The notes: generated from the letters alone by a model not told the origin. A stretch of DNA of 8,656 nt from an uncultured Aquimarina sp. (GCA_937958735.1 CALGNG010000163.1:1-8656), one strand, 5' to 3'; positions 1 through 6,879 are shown, counted from the stretch's first letter. Made by a program: numbers and translations.

Positions 1-261
1 CTGTTCTTCGCTAATACTTTTTCAGCGAACCCTATTTACAAGATGAAAGATAGCATCGAAATTGAATTTGGTGGAGAGTTAGAATGGGAAAGAATGAGTG
101 ATAAGGTTACTTGTCGAATAAAACAAGAATTAAGCAGTGTAAGTTACTTTGATAAAGATGACTGGGATAAGATGTACGTATTTCTAATTGATTGTTCTGT
201 AAGAATGGAAAAAGCATTTAGGGTACCGATTAAAAAGTTAAATAAATACGCTAAACAATAA
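1..261 (+). CDS. C-terminal end of a DUF4268-like protein (5' end outside window)
   Basis: The reading frame is open from the first base to the TAA at 259-261, giving 86 residues of a longer protein. The ATG at 43 is probably internal, because the 14 codons before it read as continuous protein (LFFANTFSANPIYK). The segment around EFGGELEWERMSDKVTCRIK, followed by a 'DDW...FLIDCSVRMEKAFRVPIKKL' helix, resembles the end of DUF4268 domains, which have an E-L-E-W-E-R strand, a basic 'RIK' strand and a final helix with a K-A-F motif. DUF4268 proteins have no settled function; some members are attached to nuclease-like or restriction-associated proteins, but nothing in this fragment shows such a role. 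It is the only rightward gene and converges on the DUF2911 gene. The family call comes from remembered motif shape, so it is moderate; that this is real coding sequence is more certain. Confidence 0.6.
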   Translation: MFFANTFSANPIYKMKDSIEIEFGGELEWERMSDKVTCRIKQELSSVSYFDKDDWDKMYVFLIDCSVRMEKAFRVPIKKLNKYAKQ

Positions 262-291
262 AAATAAAATACGACAATGTAGTATAAGAAA

Positions 292-324
292 AAACCTGAA
301 CGGGAATAAATACCGTCCAGGTTT
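292..324 (-). terminator. Intrinsic terminator between convergent genes, best on the - strand
   Basis: The arms 292-303 and 313-324 form a 12-position stem around a 9-nt loop. Read on the - strand the stem is fully paired with one G-U wobble and is followed by a run of T (complement of the A-run at 286-291), so it should end the leftward transcript after the DUF2911 gene. Read on the + strand the same position is an A-C mismatch and the trailing tract is TTTAATTTT, so it probably also serves, less efficiently, the rightward gene ending at 261. Confidence 0.85.
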
Positions 325-375
325 AATTTTATAAGCGATTTCTGATTATTTGTTATTTGTTTTTAAGAGTACTAA

Positions 376-1221
376 TTATAGTGCTCCCCACTTTTGTAAA
401 ATATCTGTGTTTAAGTTTTGGTAATGGGAGTTGTTGGCTTTTTTAGAAGCTTCTAAAGAGCCTTTTGCAATTTTAATTGCTTGCTTTTTATTACCATTAG
501 CTGCGTAAATTAAAGCTTGCTTATGTGACATCCAGAATGGAGTTGGGTCTTTTTTAGCAACAGCTTGGTCTATATATTCCTTAGCTTTTGCTTTTTCTCC
601 AATTTCGCTATAAAAAGTAGCGGCTTCAAAATAAGCACGAAACCCATCTTCTTCTGTTATTTTAGTAATATTATCTAAAGTTTTCTTTCTTGTAGGAACT
701 TTAATGGGTACGATTACTTTAGTGTTTTCAAAAGCTATTGAAAGTGATGCCGATTCTAAACTTACATTATCTATAGATAGTGTTAATGTTTCTACTTTAT
801 CGTTTAATTTAATAGGTGTTACGACAGCTTTAGCGGCCACTTTTGTTTCATCCCAATCTTTAGGAATATCCCATTTCCCAATTTCGCTATAAAAGAACAC
901 TTCCCAAGAAGTAGCGTTAGGTTTAGAGTAAATACCATAACTTCCTTTAGTTAATGTTTTACCTGCAATTTCTACGTCGTCTCCAAAAGTAATAACAGTA
1001 TTGTTATTAGCCCCTGTACGCCATAATTTTCCAAAAGGAATTAATTTTCCGAAAATGGTTCTTCCCTTTACTCCTGGTCTAGAGTAGTCAATGCTAATAT
1101 CGGTTAATCCAACTACTTGTTCTATTTTTGCAGCAGGGCTAGGCTTAGGAGCTATGCTCTTTTGGCTATAGCTGGCTAATGTAAAAAATAGTCCACTTGC
1201 TAGTACTAATACTTTTTTCAT
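376..1221 (-). CDS. Exported DUF2911 domain protein with TPR-like C-terminus
   Basis: This 281-residue protein has a signal peptide at residues 1-20 (MKKVLVLASGLFFTLASYSQ), so it should leave the cytoplasm. Residues about 27-170 match DUF2911: 'SPAAKIEQVVGLTDI' leads into the hallmark SRPGVKGRTIFGKLIPFG, then 'LWRTGANNNTVITFGDDVEIAGKTL' and 'GSYGIYSKP'. This is a beta-rich domain of unknown function common in Bacteroidota. Residues about 190-280 are helical with two TPR-like repeats ('YFEAATFYSEIGEKAKAKEYIDQAVAKKD' region and 'ALIYAANGNKKQAIKIAKGSLEAS'), suggesting protein interaction. The ATG at 1221 is chosen because it directly begins the signal peptide; the leader just upstream holds three TTTAA repeats (1231-1245) and no Shine-Dalgarno. 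I found no TAnnTTTG promoter box in the 75-bp gap to the symporter gene, so co-transcription with it is possible. The biochemical role is unknown. Confidence 0.9.
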   Translation of the reverse strand: MKKVLVLASGLFFTLASYSQKSIAPKPSPAAKIEQVVGLTDISIDYSRPGVKGRTIFGKLIPFGKLWRTGANNNTVITFGDDVEIAGKTLTKGSYGIYSKPNATSWEVFFYSEIGKWDIPKDWDETKVAAKAVVTPIKLNDKVETLTLSIDNVSLESASLSIAFENTKVIVPIKVPTRKKTLDNITKITEEDGFRAYFEAATFYSEIGEKAKAKEYIDQAVAKKDPTPFWMSHKQALIYAANGNKKQAIKIAKGSLEASKKANNSHYQNLNTDILQKWGAL

Positions 1222-1296
1222 AATTCTGGATTTAATTTAATTTAAAGTCGTGTTAATAGTATAAAGATTACAGTATAACTCTATGTTAACGTAATT

Positions 1297-3015
1297 TTAA
1301 GATTTTATGCGTTTTTTAGTGTTAAATAATGTAAATTCAGCCACATAGGCTAATGCCATTACTAATAAACAACCTATAAGGTTAAGCCATAAAAAGGGTA
1401 GGCTAATCATTTTAAAATGTATTAAGCCATATAGGGTGCAAATTATAATTTGTGTTATTATAGCGGCTGTAAATACGGCATTACTACGGACGTATTTTAT
1501 AAAGAACGCCAATAAGAATATTCCTAAAATATTCCCGTAAAATATAGAGCCTATAATGTTTACTAATTGTATTAAGTTTTCGAATAAACTAGCGGTACAA
1601 GCTACTACAATGGCTAAAATGCCCCATAATAATGTAAAGGTCTTTGTAGCGATTACTAAATGGTTTTCTTCTTTAGGTTGTTTAAGGTTCCTTTTGTAAA
1701 GATCTATAGAGGTTGTAGAGGCCAGTGCGTTAAGTTCTGATGCTGTAGAGGACATGGCTGCACTTAAAATTACGGCTAGTAATAGTCCTATTAGTCCATG
1801 GGGAAGGTTGTTTAAAATGAAGTGTATAAACACATAATCCTTGTCGTTATTCTCTACTTTAGGGTCTGCTTGAGATATTATTTCTTTTGCTTTTATTCTT
1901 AACAGATTATCCTGGGACTTATAAGTGTCTATCCACGATTTTTGCGCTCCATTGGAGTCGTAGAGATCTTTGCTTGGATTGGTTAAAAAAGCAATGGTTG
2001 CTTCTTTTTTAAGTGCTTGTGTGTGTTTTAATTCTTCTTGTATATGGTGGTATTCTTTTTTGTATTGAGATTGTGTTACAGCATTTTCTGCAGCTGGATT
2101 AAAATGTAAGGGAGCAGGGTTAAATTGGTAAAAGACATAGACCATTACCCCAACTAGTAATATAAAGAATTGCATGGGTATTTTTAAGGCTCCATTAAAT
2201 AGTAAGCCCCATTGCATTTCTTTAATGTTTTTTCCAGAAAGGTATCTTTGTACTTGGCTTTGGTCGGTTCCAAAATAGGAAAGCATTAAGAAGGTTCCTC
2301 CAATAATACCACTCCATACGGTGTAGCGATTGTTAAAATCAAAAGAGAAGTCTAAAAGATTCATTTTGTTATTAGCTCCAGCAATTTTTAGCGCATCGGT
2401 AAAGCTAACGGTATCGGGCAATTTTTTTAGTATTAGGAAAAAGGTAATAAACATTCCTAAAAAAATTACAAACATCTGTTGTTTTTGGGTAATGCTTACG
2501 GCTTTGGTACCACCAGATACGGTATAGATAATAACTATTAATCCAATAATAATATTTAGCATGGTTAAGTCCCAACCCAGTACGGCAGATAGGATTATAG
2601 CGGGTGCGTAAATGGTTATTCCCGCAGCAAGGCTTCGTTGTATTAAAAATAAGACGGCTGCAAGGGTACGTGTTTTTAAATCGAAACGACTTTCTAAATA
2701 TTCGTAAGCGGTGTATACCTTAAGTTTGTGGTATATAGGTATAAAAACTAGACATATAATTACCATGGCTATAGGTAGTCCAAAGTAGAATTGGACAAAG
2801 CCCATGCCGCTATAAAAGCCTTGTCCTGTAGTAGATAAAAAGGTAATGGCACTTGCTTGTGTGGCCATTACAGAAAGCCCTACAGTCCACCATTTGGAAG
2901 TATTACCGCCTCTAATAAACTCTTCTACATTCTGCTTACTTTTGGTTTTATATACGCCATAGGCAACTATAAAAATAAGGGTAGCGCTTAGGATAATCCA
3001 ATCTATACTATTCAT
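1297..3015 (-). CDS. Sodium:solute symporter, SSS (SLC5-like) family
   Basis: This 572-residue inner-membrane protein has about 13 predicted membrane spans, roughly at residues 5-22, 45-65, 75-93, 118-142, 150-167, 181-198, 234-252, 275-296, 394-424, 455-475, 482-508, 512-533 and 539-560. Family marks include 'YTAYEYLESRFD' (101-112) after span 3, 'YTVSGGTKAVSITQKQQ' (164-180), 'GTDQSQVQRYLSGKN' (249-263), and 'LSAAMSSTASELNALAS' (417-433), whose serine/threonine cluster corresponds to the Na2 sodium site on the eighth conventional SSS helix. Such proteins couple Na+ entry to uptake of sugars, amino acids, vitamins or organic acids; the substrate cannot be read from sequence. A charged, non-membrane insert of about 95 residues (298-392) makes it longer than a typical 500-residue member. 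The ATG at 3015 lies 1 bp after the stop of a 35-codon gene, implying translational coupling. The genomic partner is the PIG-L-type deacetylase two genes upstream. Confidence 0.93.
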   Translation of the reverse strand: MNSIDWIILSATLIFIVAYGVYKTKSKQNVEEFIRGGNTSKWWTVGLSVMATQASAITFLSTTGQGFYSGMGFVQFYFGLPIAMVIICLVFIPIYHKLKVYTAYEYLESRFDLKTRTLAAVLFLIQRSLAAGITIYAPAIILSAVLGWDLTMLNIIIGLIVIIYTVSGGTKAVSITQKQQMFVIFLGMFITFFLILKKLPDTVSFTDALKIAGANNKMNLLDFSFDFNNRYTVWSGIIGGTFLMLSYFGTDQSQVQRYLSGKNIKEMQWGLLFNGALKIPMQFFILLVGVMVYVFYQFNPAPLHFNPAAENAVTQSQYKKEYHHIQEELKHTQALKKEATIAFLTNPSKDLYDSNGAQKSWIDTYKSQDNLLRIKAKEIISQADPKVENNDKDYVFIHFILNNLPHGLIGLLLAVILSAAMSSTASELNALASTTSIDLYKRNLKQPKEENHLVIATKTFTLLWGILAIVVACTASLFENLIQLVNIIGSIFYGNILGIFLLAFFIKYVRSNAVFTAAIITQIIICTLYGLIHFKMISLPFLWLNLIGCLLVMALAYVAEFTLFNTKKRIKS

Positions 3016-3016
3016 G

Positions 3017-3124
3017 TTAGGCGAAAGATTTCATTAAAAAATAAAATAGTACAAAGTAAGCTATGTTTACGAGTAGTATTATGGTGTAACTTTTTTTCCA
3101 AATATAGGTTCTAGGTTTTTCCAT
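3017..3124 (-). CDS. 35-residue single-span membrane protein, candidate symporter accessory subunit
   Basis: The gene is 35 codons plus TAA. It begins with MEKPRTYIWKKSYT, a basic segment (residues 1-14), then a hydrophobic stretch at about 14-30 rich in I, L, V, F and Y, then a short MKSFA tail. This predicts one membrane helix with the N-terminus inside by the positive-inside rule. Its ATG lies 3 bp after the deacetylase stop, in the same frame, separated by TAA-ATT; its TAA lies 1 bp before the symporter ATG. This fills an otherwise unexplained 112-bp gap exactly, with no wasted bases at either end, which argues for a real coupled gene. Known parallels are small membrane proteins encoded directly upstream of SSS symporters, such as YhdT before PanF and YjcH before ActP in E. 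coli, and the two-subunit DUF4212 systems. Sequence similarity to those is not evident; the role as a stabilising or regulatory partner is inference. Confidence 0.8.
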   Translation of the reverse strand: MEKPRTYIWKKSYTIILLVNIAYFVLFYFLMKSFA

Positions 3125-3127
3125 AAT

Positions 3128-5650
3128 TTAATTTGTTTTTTGATTGCCTATAGATAGCATGTTTACAAATAATTTATAGGCGCCGGATACACCTGCGGGT
3201 AGTTCTCTAAAAAAACTAATTCCAGTATATATGTAATGACCTTTTCCGTATTTAGCTACTAAGATACTTCCTTTTTTAGGAGATTCTCCTTTATCGTTCA
3301 TAGACAATATAGGGGTATATTCTTTATCCCATTTGTTTGGGAAATACAAACCACGCTCCTGTGTCCAGCCCTCGAAATCTTTTTTTGTTATGGGGTTGGG
3401 GTAATTTATAATGGGGTGCTTTTTGGCAAGTATGCTTACATCACTATTTTCGTTAGTAACCCTGTCTCTAGATACTTCTAACGGGTAGGGTGGATATACG
3501 TTGGTGTTACCCGACCTGCTTTTGGTATTGTATTGGGCTATAAGTGTGCCTCCGTCTTCTACATATTTTAAAAGTAAAGGTTGGATAGCGGGTAGCTCTT
3601 TTATTAAATTGTAAGCACGTATTCCTACTACAATGGCATCTAAATTAGCTAATAGAGGACTTGTAATGGTTTTAGGGTCTAGTGTGCTTACTTCGTAGCC
3701 TATTTGCTCCAAACTTTCTGGTATAGCATCTCCTGCACCTTGTATATATCCAATTTTATTACCACTGCGTTTAATGTTTAAGCGTACTGTTTTGGCTTTA
3801 GTGGGTAAGAAAACTGTTTGTAATGGTATGTGATTATAGTCTATTAGCACCATTTCTTTAGAATAGTTTTTTCCGTTAGCAGTTACTATAGGGTTAATAA
3901 AGCCATTGTTTTCTTTGGAAGGAGGGGTAACGTTAAAAATTACTTGCTTAGATTGCTTTTTGTTTTCTATGGTTACGGTAAATTGTTTAGGACTTATTTT
4001 CCAGCCATTGGCGTGTTCTAGGAATACGGTTCCTGTAAAGTTAGATTTATTTGCCGTAATGGTTACAGGTATTTTTTTGGTAGTGGCATCGGAAAAGATA
4101 AATATTTTAGAATCTAGTTTAACGGATACTGGAGGTACAATTTCGAAAGGTTGGTAGACTTCTCCTTTTATGCGGTCGTTAAATTTATAGACGATAGGTT
4201 TTTCTATGCTTATAGAAACTCCATTAATAGAAAGGTCGAAACGAATTTTGTTTTGGGATGGTGTTTCTGGAGCACCAATTATTTTGGAGTCCGCTACTTT
4301 GTACATCCCTAAGGTACCAGGTTCTTGTAACCAATAGGGAGAGGTGCTATTAAAATTAGGGTCTATTGTAAAGGTGTGCTGGGTAGTTGTTTTTTGGTTT
4401 TCTAATAAAGTACTATTTATGTTTAAGTCTTGTTTGTTGGAAATAATAATAGCTTTATTAATTTTTATAGAAGCATTACTACGGTTAATAGCTTCAATAT
4501 GTAAAGTTATGTCATCCCCATTAGAGGCTAGAGGTGTATTGGTAGCAGCCTCTAAATATAGACCAGAACAAGCTATAATTAGGTCTTTAATTTCTTGGCT
4601 TTTAACCTTTTTCCAATAGAGGTCTTTGGTTTCTTGTATTTGGGTATAGGCTTTGGTAAGTAGAGCAATGCTTTTTTGTGGGTTTTTAAAATCGTATTGT
4701 GTAATAATGCGTTGGATTATTTCTTGTACAGCCTTACCGCCTTTTACTCTATTCCAAGTAGTGTCTATTCCTTCAAAAAAATTATTGGTAGTAAGTTTTT
4801 CTCCTTTTATAAGTTCGAAATAATTTTCGTCCACACCGCGTTTGGCAGTAGTTCCAAAACCTTGGGATTTGTGTTGGCTGCGACTTAGGGCAGCAATTTC
4901 GGTGTTGGAAAGCCCCAGAGATTGGTAATAATTACCTAAGTCTATCTTAACTAAATTGGATTTATCTACTTTTTCGAATTTGTCTTTACCTCCATAAAAC
5001 CACCAAGAAGTGTTAAAAAATTGTCTTTTTGGTTGCCAAGTTTGGGTGTTTTCTAATTGGTCTGGATATTGGGAAGCGTCTGCGGCCAAATCAAAGGCTT
5101 CTACACCTAGTATAGCACTAGAAGTGTGGTGTCCATGTGTGGTGCCTGGGGTACGATGGTCAAATCTGTTAATAATAATATCGGGTCTAAAAGTACGTAT
5201 AGCCCAGACTACATCGCCAAGTATTTCTTTTTTATCCCAGATGGCTAGAGTTTCTTCTGGATGTTTGGAAAACCCAAAATCGTTAGCTCTAGTAAAGCGT
5301 TGTTCCCCTCCATCGGTGGCTCTTGCGGCCAGTAATTCTTGTGTGCGCATTACGCCCAATAATTCTCTAAGTTGTGGCCCAATAATATTTTGTCCACCAT
5401 CTCCACGTGTTAGCGATAAGTATGCCGTTCTGGCTTTAATTTTATTAGCAAAATAAGAGATAGCAGCTGTGTTTTCATCATCGGGGTGTGCGGCCAAATA
5501 GAGTACCGACCCTAGAAAGTTAAGCTTCTTTAGATTTTCGTAAATTTCTGAAGTGTTTAATTTTTTTGGGTTTAAGGTGATGCCTTGAGCATTACTATTC
5601 AGAAAATTAAAAAGGAGAATAAAGAGAACGATTAACCGCGATGTGTGCAT
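3128..5650 (-). CDS. Large exported PIG-L family N-deacetylase with C-terminal GATase1-like domain
   Basis: This 840-residue protein has a signal peptide at 1-22 (ending SNAQG). Residues about 45-260 form a PIG-L/LmbE-type zinc hydrolase: 'YLAAHPDDEN' (51-60) supplies the metal ligands H55 and D58 and the catalytic Asp D57, 'LTRGDGGQN' (80-88) follows, and 'THGHHTSSAILG' (171-182) takes the place of the usual H-P-D-H motif, with H175 as the likely third zinc ligand. The family removes N-acyl groups from amino sugars and related molecules. Residues about 280-500 are a mixed linker with beta-rich stretches; about 505-605 looks like an Ig/NEW3-like beta domain; about 630-835 resembles a class I glutamine amidotransferase-like fold ('GYIQGAGDAIPESLEQIGYEVSTLD', 'DAIVVGIRAYN', 'YVEDGGTLIAQYNT') and ends with 'FFRELPAGVSGAYKLFVNMLS'. 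No cysteine sits at the nucleophile-elbow position, so that domain is probably structural or sugar-binding. It is the first gene of the deacetylase-small protein-symporter cluster. Substrate unknown. Confidence 0.92.
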   Translation of the reverse strand: MHTSRLIVLFILLFNFLNSNAQGITLNPKKLNTSEIYENLKKLNFLGSVLYLAAHPDDENTAAISYFANKIKARTAYLSLTRGDGGQNIIGPQLRELLGVMRTQELLAARATDGGEQRFTRANDFGFSKHPEETLAIWDKKEILGDVVWAIRTFRPDIIINRFDHRTPGTTHGHHTSSAILGVEAFDLAADASQYPDQLENTQTWQPKRQFFNTSWWFYGGKDKFEKVDKSNLVKIDLGNYYQSLGLSNTEIAALSRSQHKSQGFGTTAKRGVDENYFELIKGEKLTTNNFFEGIDTTWNRVKGGKAVQEIIQRIITQYDFKNPQKSIALLTKAYTQIQETKDLYWKKVKSQEIKDLIIACSGLYLEAATNTPLASNGDDITLHIEAINRSNASIKINKAIIISNKQDLNINSTLLENQKTTTQHTFTIDPNFNSTSPYWLQEPGTLGMYKVADSKIIGAPETPSQNKIRFDLSINGVSISIEKPIVYKFNDRIKGEVYQPFEIVPPVSVKLDSKIFIFSDATTKKIPVTITANKSNFTGTVFLEHANGWKISPKQFTVTIENKKQSKQVIFNVTPPSKENNGFINPIVTANGKNYSKEMVLIDYNHIPLQTVFLPTKAKTVRLNIKRSGNKIGYIQGAGDAIPESLEQIGYEVSTLDPKTITSPLLANLDAIVVGIRAYNLIKELPAIQPLLLKYVEDGGTLIAQYNTKSRSGNTNVYPPYPLEVSRDRVTNENSDVSILAKKHPIINYPNPITKKDFEGWTQERGLYFPNKWDKEYTPILSMNDKGESPKKGSILVAKYGKGHYIYTGISFFRELPAGVSGAYKLFVNMLSIGNQKTN

Positions 5651-5676
5651 AGAATGTGAGATGAAATGGATGAATT

Positions 5677-5684
5677 CAAATATA
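5677..5684 (-). promoter_or_regulatory. Possible Bacteroidota -7 box for the deacetylase-symporter cluster
   Basis: On the - strand the octamer TATATTTG matches the Bacteroidota -7 consensus TAnnTTTG exactly and ends 26 bp before the deacetylase ATG at 5650, a reasonable distance for a short leader. I see no TTG at the expected -33 spacing, so only half of the promoter is supported. The rest of the 283-bp gap (5651-5933) is AT-rich with no recognisable gene, RNA or strong hairpin. Confidence 0.35.
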
Positions 5685-5933
5685 AAGAAAAACCTTGCCT
5701 ACTATAGGTCTTTTGAATTTCTTTAACTTTTAGTAAATAAGGTGTTTTTTAGATTGCTTTTTTATTTTAGTGCTATTTTTTTATTATCTATAGAACAAGA
5801 GCTATGTTTAATTAGCTAGTCTTTACATGTATTGGTTTTATATTAATTTTTTAATAACCTACGAGGTGTGAATATCTATAAATAAACTTTAAGGTAACTG
5901 TATTTTGTTAGATAAAAACAGATAATTAATGGT

Positions 5934-6329
5934 TTATTTTATTGGGGGTAAGCCTAAAGGGCAATCTATATAATAGACCCAAGAACCATCGCTATTTTGT
6001 TTTACGACTTCGGTAGAATTACCTTGGGCTATAATACTACCATCTTGATCTTCAAAGGTCCATTCGGCTTGTATTAGGGCAATATCGCCATTTATTTTTT
6101 GGCCGGTAAGAGTGCTTTTTAATAATGGTTTTTGTAAAATAAAATCGTCAAATACGGATAGAGCACCAGTAATACCGTCTTTAGAAGGTTCTTCTGGTGG
6201 GAAGCAGATTACACAGCTTTCATGAAACATAGATAGGACTCCTGCTAGGTTTCCTTCTTTAAGGTATTTAGAGACCACTTCGGCGACTTCCTTTGGGGAA
6301 AAAGCTTTGACTAATTTTTGAGTATTCAT
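5934..6329 (-). CDS. Cytosolic NTF2-like (SnoaL/DUF4440-type) protein
   Basis: This 131-residue protein has no signal peptide. Its pattern fits the NTF2-like cone fold: an N-terminal helical pair (residues 10-36, 'KEVAEVVSKYLKEGNLAGVLSMF'), a strand with 'HESCVICFPPEEP', a helix over 'DGITGALSVFDDFIL', then strands 'STLTGQKINGDIALIQAEWTFEDQDG' and 'AQGNSTEVVKQNSDGSWVYYIDCP', ending GLPPIK. Members of this fold are ligand-binding proteins or small hydrolases/isomerases, often of unknown activity; many bacterial ones are annotated only as nuclear transport factor 2 family. Cysteines at 38, 42 and 123 and the final 'WVYYIDCP' motif may mark a pocket, which is inference. It starts 9 bp after the stop of the exported NTF2-like gene at 6339, so the two are very likely one transcript. 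I see no good terminator after it. Confidence 0.85.
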   Translation of the reverse strand: MNTQKLVKAFSPKEVAEVVSKYLKEGNLAGVLSMFHESCVICFPPEEPSKDGITGALSVFDDFILQKPLLKSTLTGQKINGDIALIQAEWTFEDQDGSIIAQGNSTEVVKQNSDGSWVYYIDCPLGLPPIK

Positions 6330-6338
6330 AATGTATTT

Positions 6339-6803
6339 TTATTTAAAGTCGTTAGGAGTGGCATCTGGTGGGTTGTTATCCATGTCAAATAACAAAAGCC
6401 ATTTACCAGCGTTGTTTTTTCGATATACAAGAGCTACTCTTCCAGCGATACCCACAGTAGCTTCCCCTTTTTGGGGAGCAAAATAATACTTGCCTATAAG
6501 TATGGCCATGTTGCCTTCTATAATGTTTTGTTCTTCTTTAAATAATACAGAACCTTTTACGGCAGGCAGTACTTGGTTGTACCAAGGTTTAATTTGATCT
6601 AAGCCTACCATAAGTGGCGAATTGGCATTGGCATAGATACTTTCTGGGTCGTATAGAGAATATAAGGTTTTAGCATCTTTATTGTTAAAAGATGTTAACC
6701 AAGCACTTAGGTTGGCGCGTACTTTGGTTAACTCTTCGTTTTTTTGCGCGTAGCTAATGGAGCACAACAGGAAAAGAAAAAAGGTTATAATTGTTTTTTT
6801 CAT
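6339..6803 (-). CDS. Exported NTF2-like (DUF4440/SgcJ-type) protein
   Basis: This 154-residue protein has a signal peptide at about 1-19 (MKKTIITFFLFLLCSISYAQ with cleavage near SYA/Q). The mature part follows the NTF2-like layout: a helix 'ELTKVRANLSAWLTSFNNKDAKTLYSLY' (residues 24-51), a strand 'DPESIYANANSPLMVGLDQIKPWYNQVL', then strands 'SVLFKEEQNIIEGNMAILIGKYYFAPQKG' and 'GIAGRVALVYRKNNAGKWLLLFDMDN', ending 'NPPDATPNDFK'. The Trp/Asp-rich terminal strand is typical of DUF4440-like members. No catalytic set can be read with certainty, so the activity is unknown. It is the first gene of a two-gene unit with the cytosolic homologue 9 bp downstream. Its start is fixed by the signal peptide. 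No clear TAnnTTTG box was found between it and the htpG terminator, although the terminator implies it must have its own promoter. Confidence 0.88.
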   Translation of the reverse strand: MKKTIITFFLFLLCSISYAQKNEELTKVRANLSAWLTSFNNKDAKTLYSLYDPESIYANANSPLMVGLDQIKPWYNQVLPAVKGSVLFKEEQNIIEGNMAILIGKYYFAPQKGEATVGIAGRVALVYRKNNAGKWLLLFDMDNNPPDATPNDFK

Positions 6804-6879
6804 GTGAAATAAAAATTAATGAAAGCGAATTTCGGTAGAATTGATGAAATTGATATTGATCTAGTTCAATAAAAAAAAT

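Noticed and set aside
704..892. Rightward open frame opposite the DUF2911 gene, and similar ones at 2330-2527, 3906-4157, 4344-4619, 4676-4888 and 8071-8301
   Set aside because: All lie inside confidently assigned leftward genes and read as mirror images of them, without independent coding signs.
1222..1296. Promoter or terminator between the symporter and DUF2911 genes
   Set aside because: I saw no TAnnTTTG box with a -33 TTG and no stable hairpin with a T-run. The GTTAAT/GTTAAC repeats there are imperfect and AT-rich.
5010..5456. 148-codon rightward open frame opposite the deacetylase zinc domain
   Set aside because: It lies antisense to the most conserved part of a clear enzyme gene, and its translation shows no domain, signal peptide or coherent helix pattern. 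It is a by-product of codon use on the other strand.
5841..5856. TATTAA/TTAATA inverted repeat with a nearby ACCT/AGGT mini-hairpin (5857-5867) as terminator of the NTF2-like pair
   Set aside because: The stems are only 6 A-T pairs and 4 pairs, too weak to separate from chance in AT-rich DNA.
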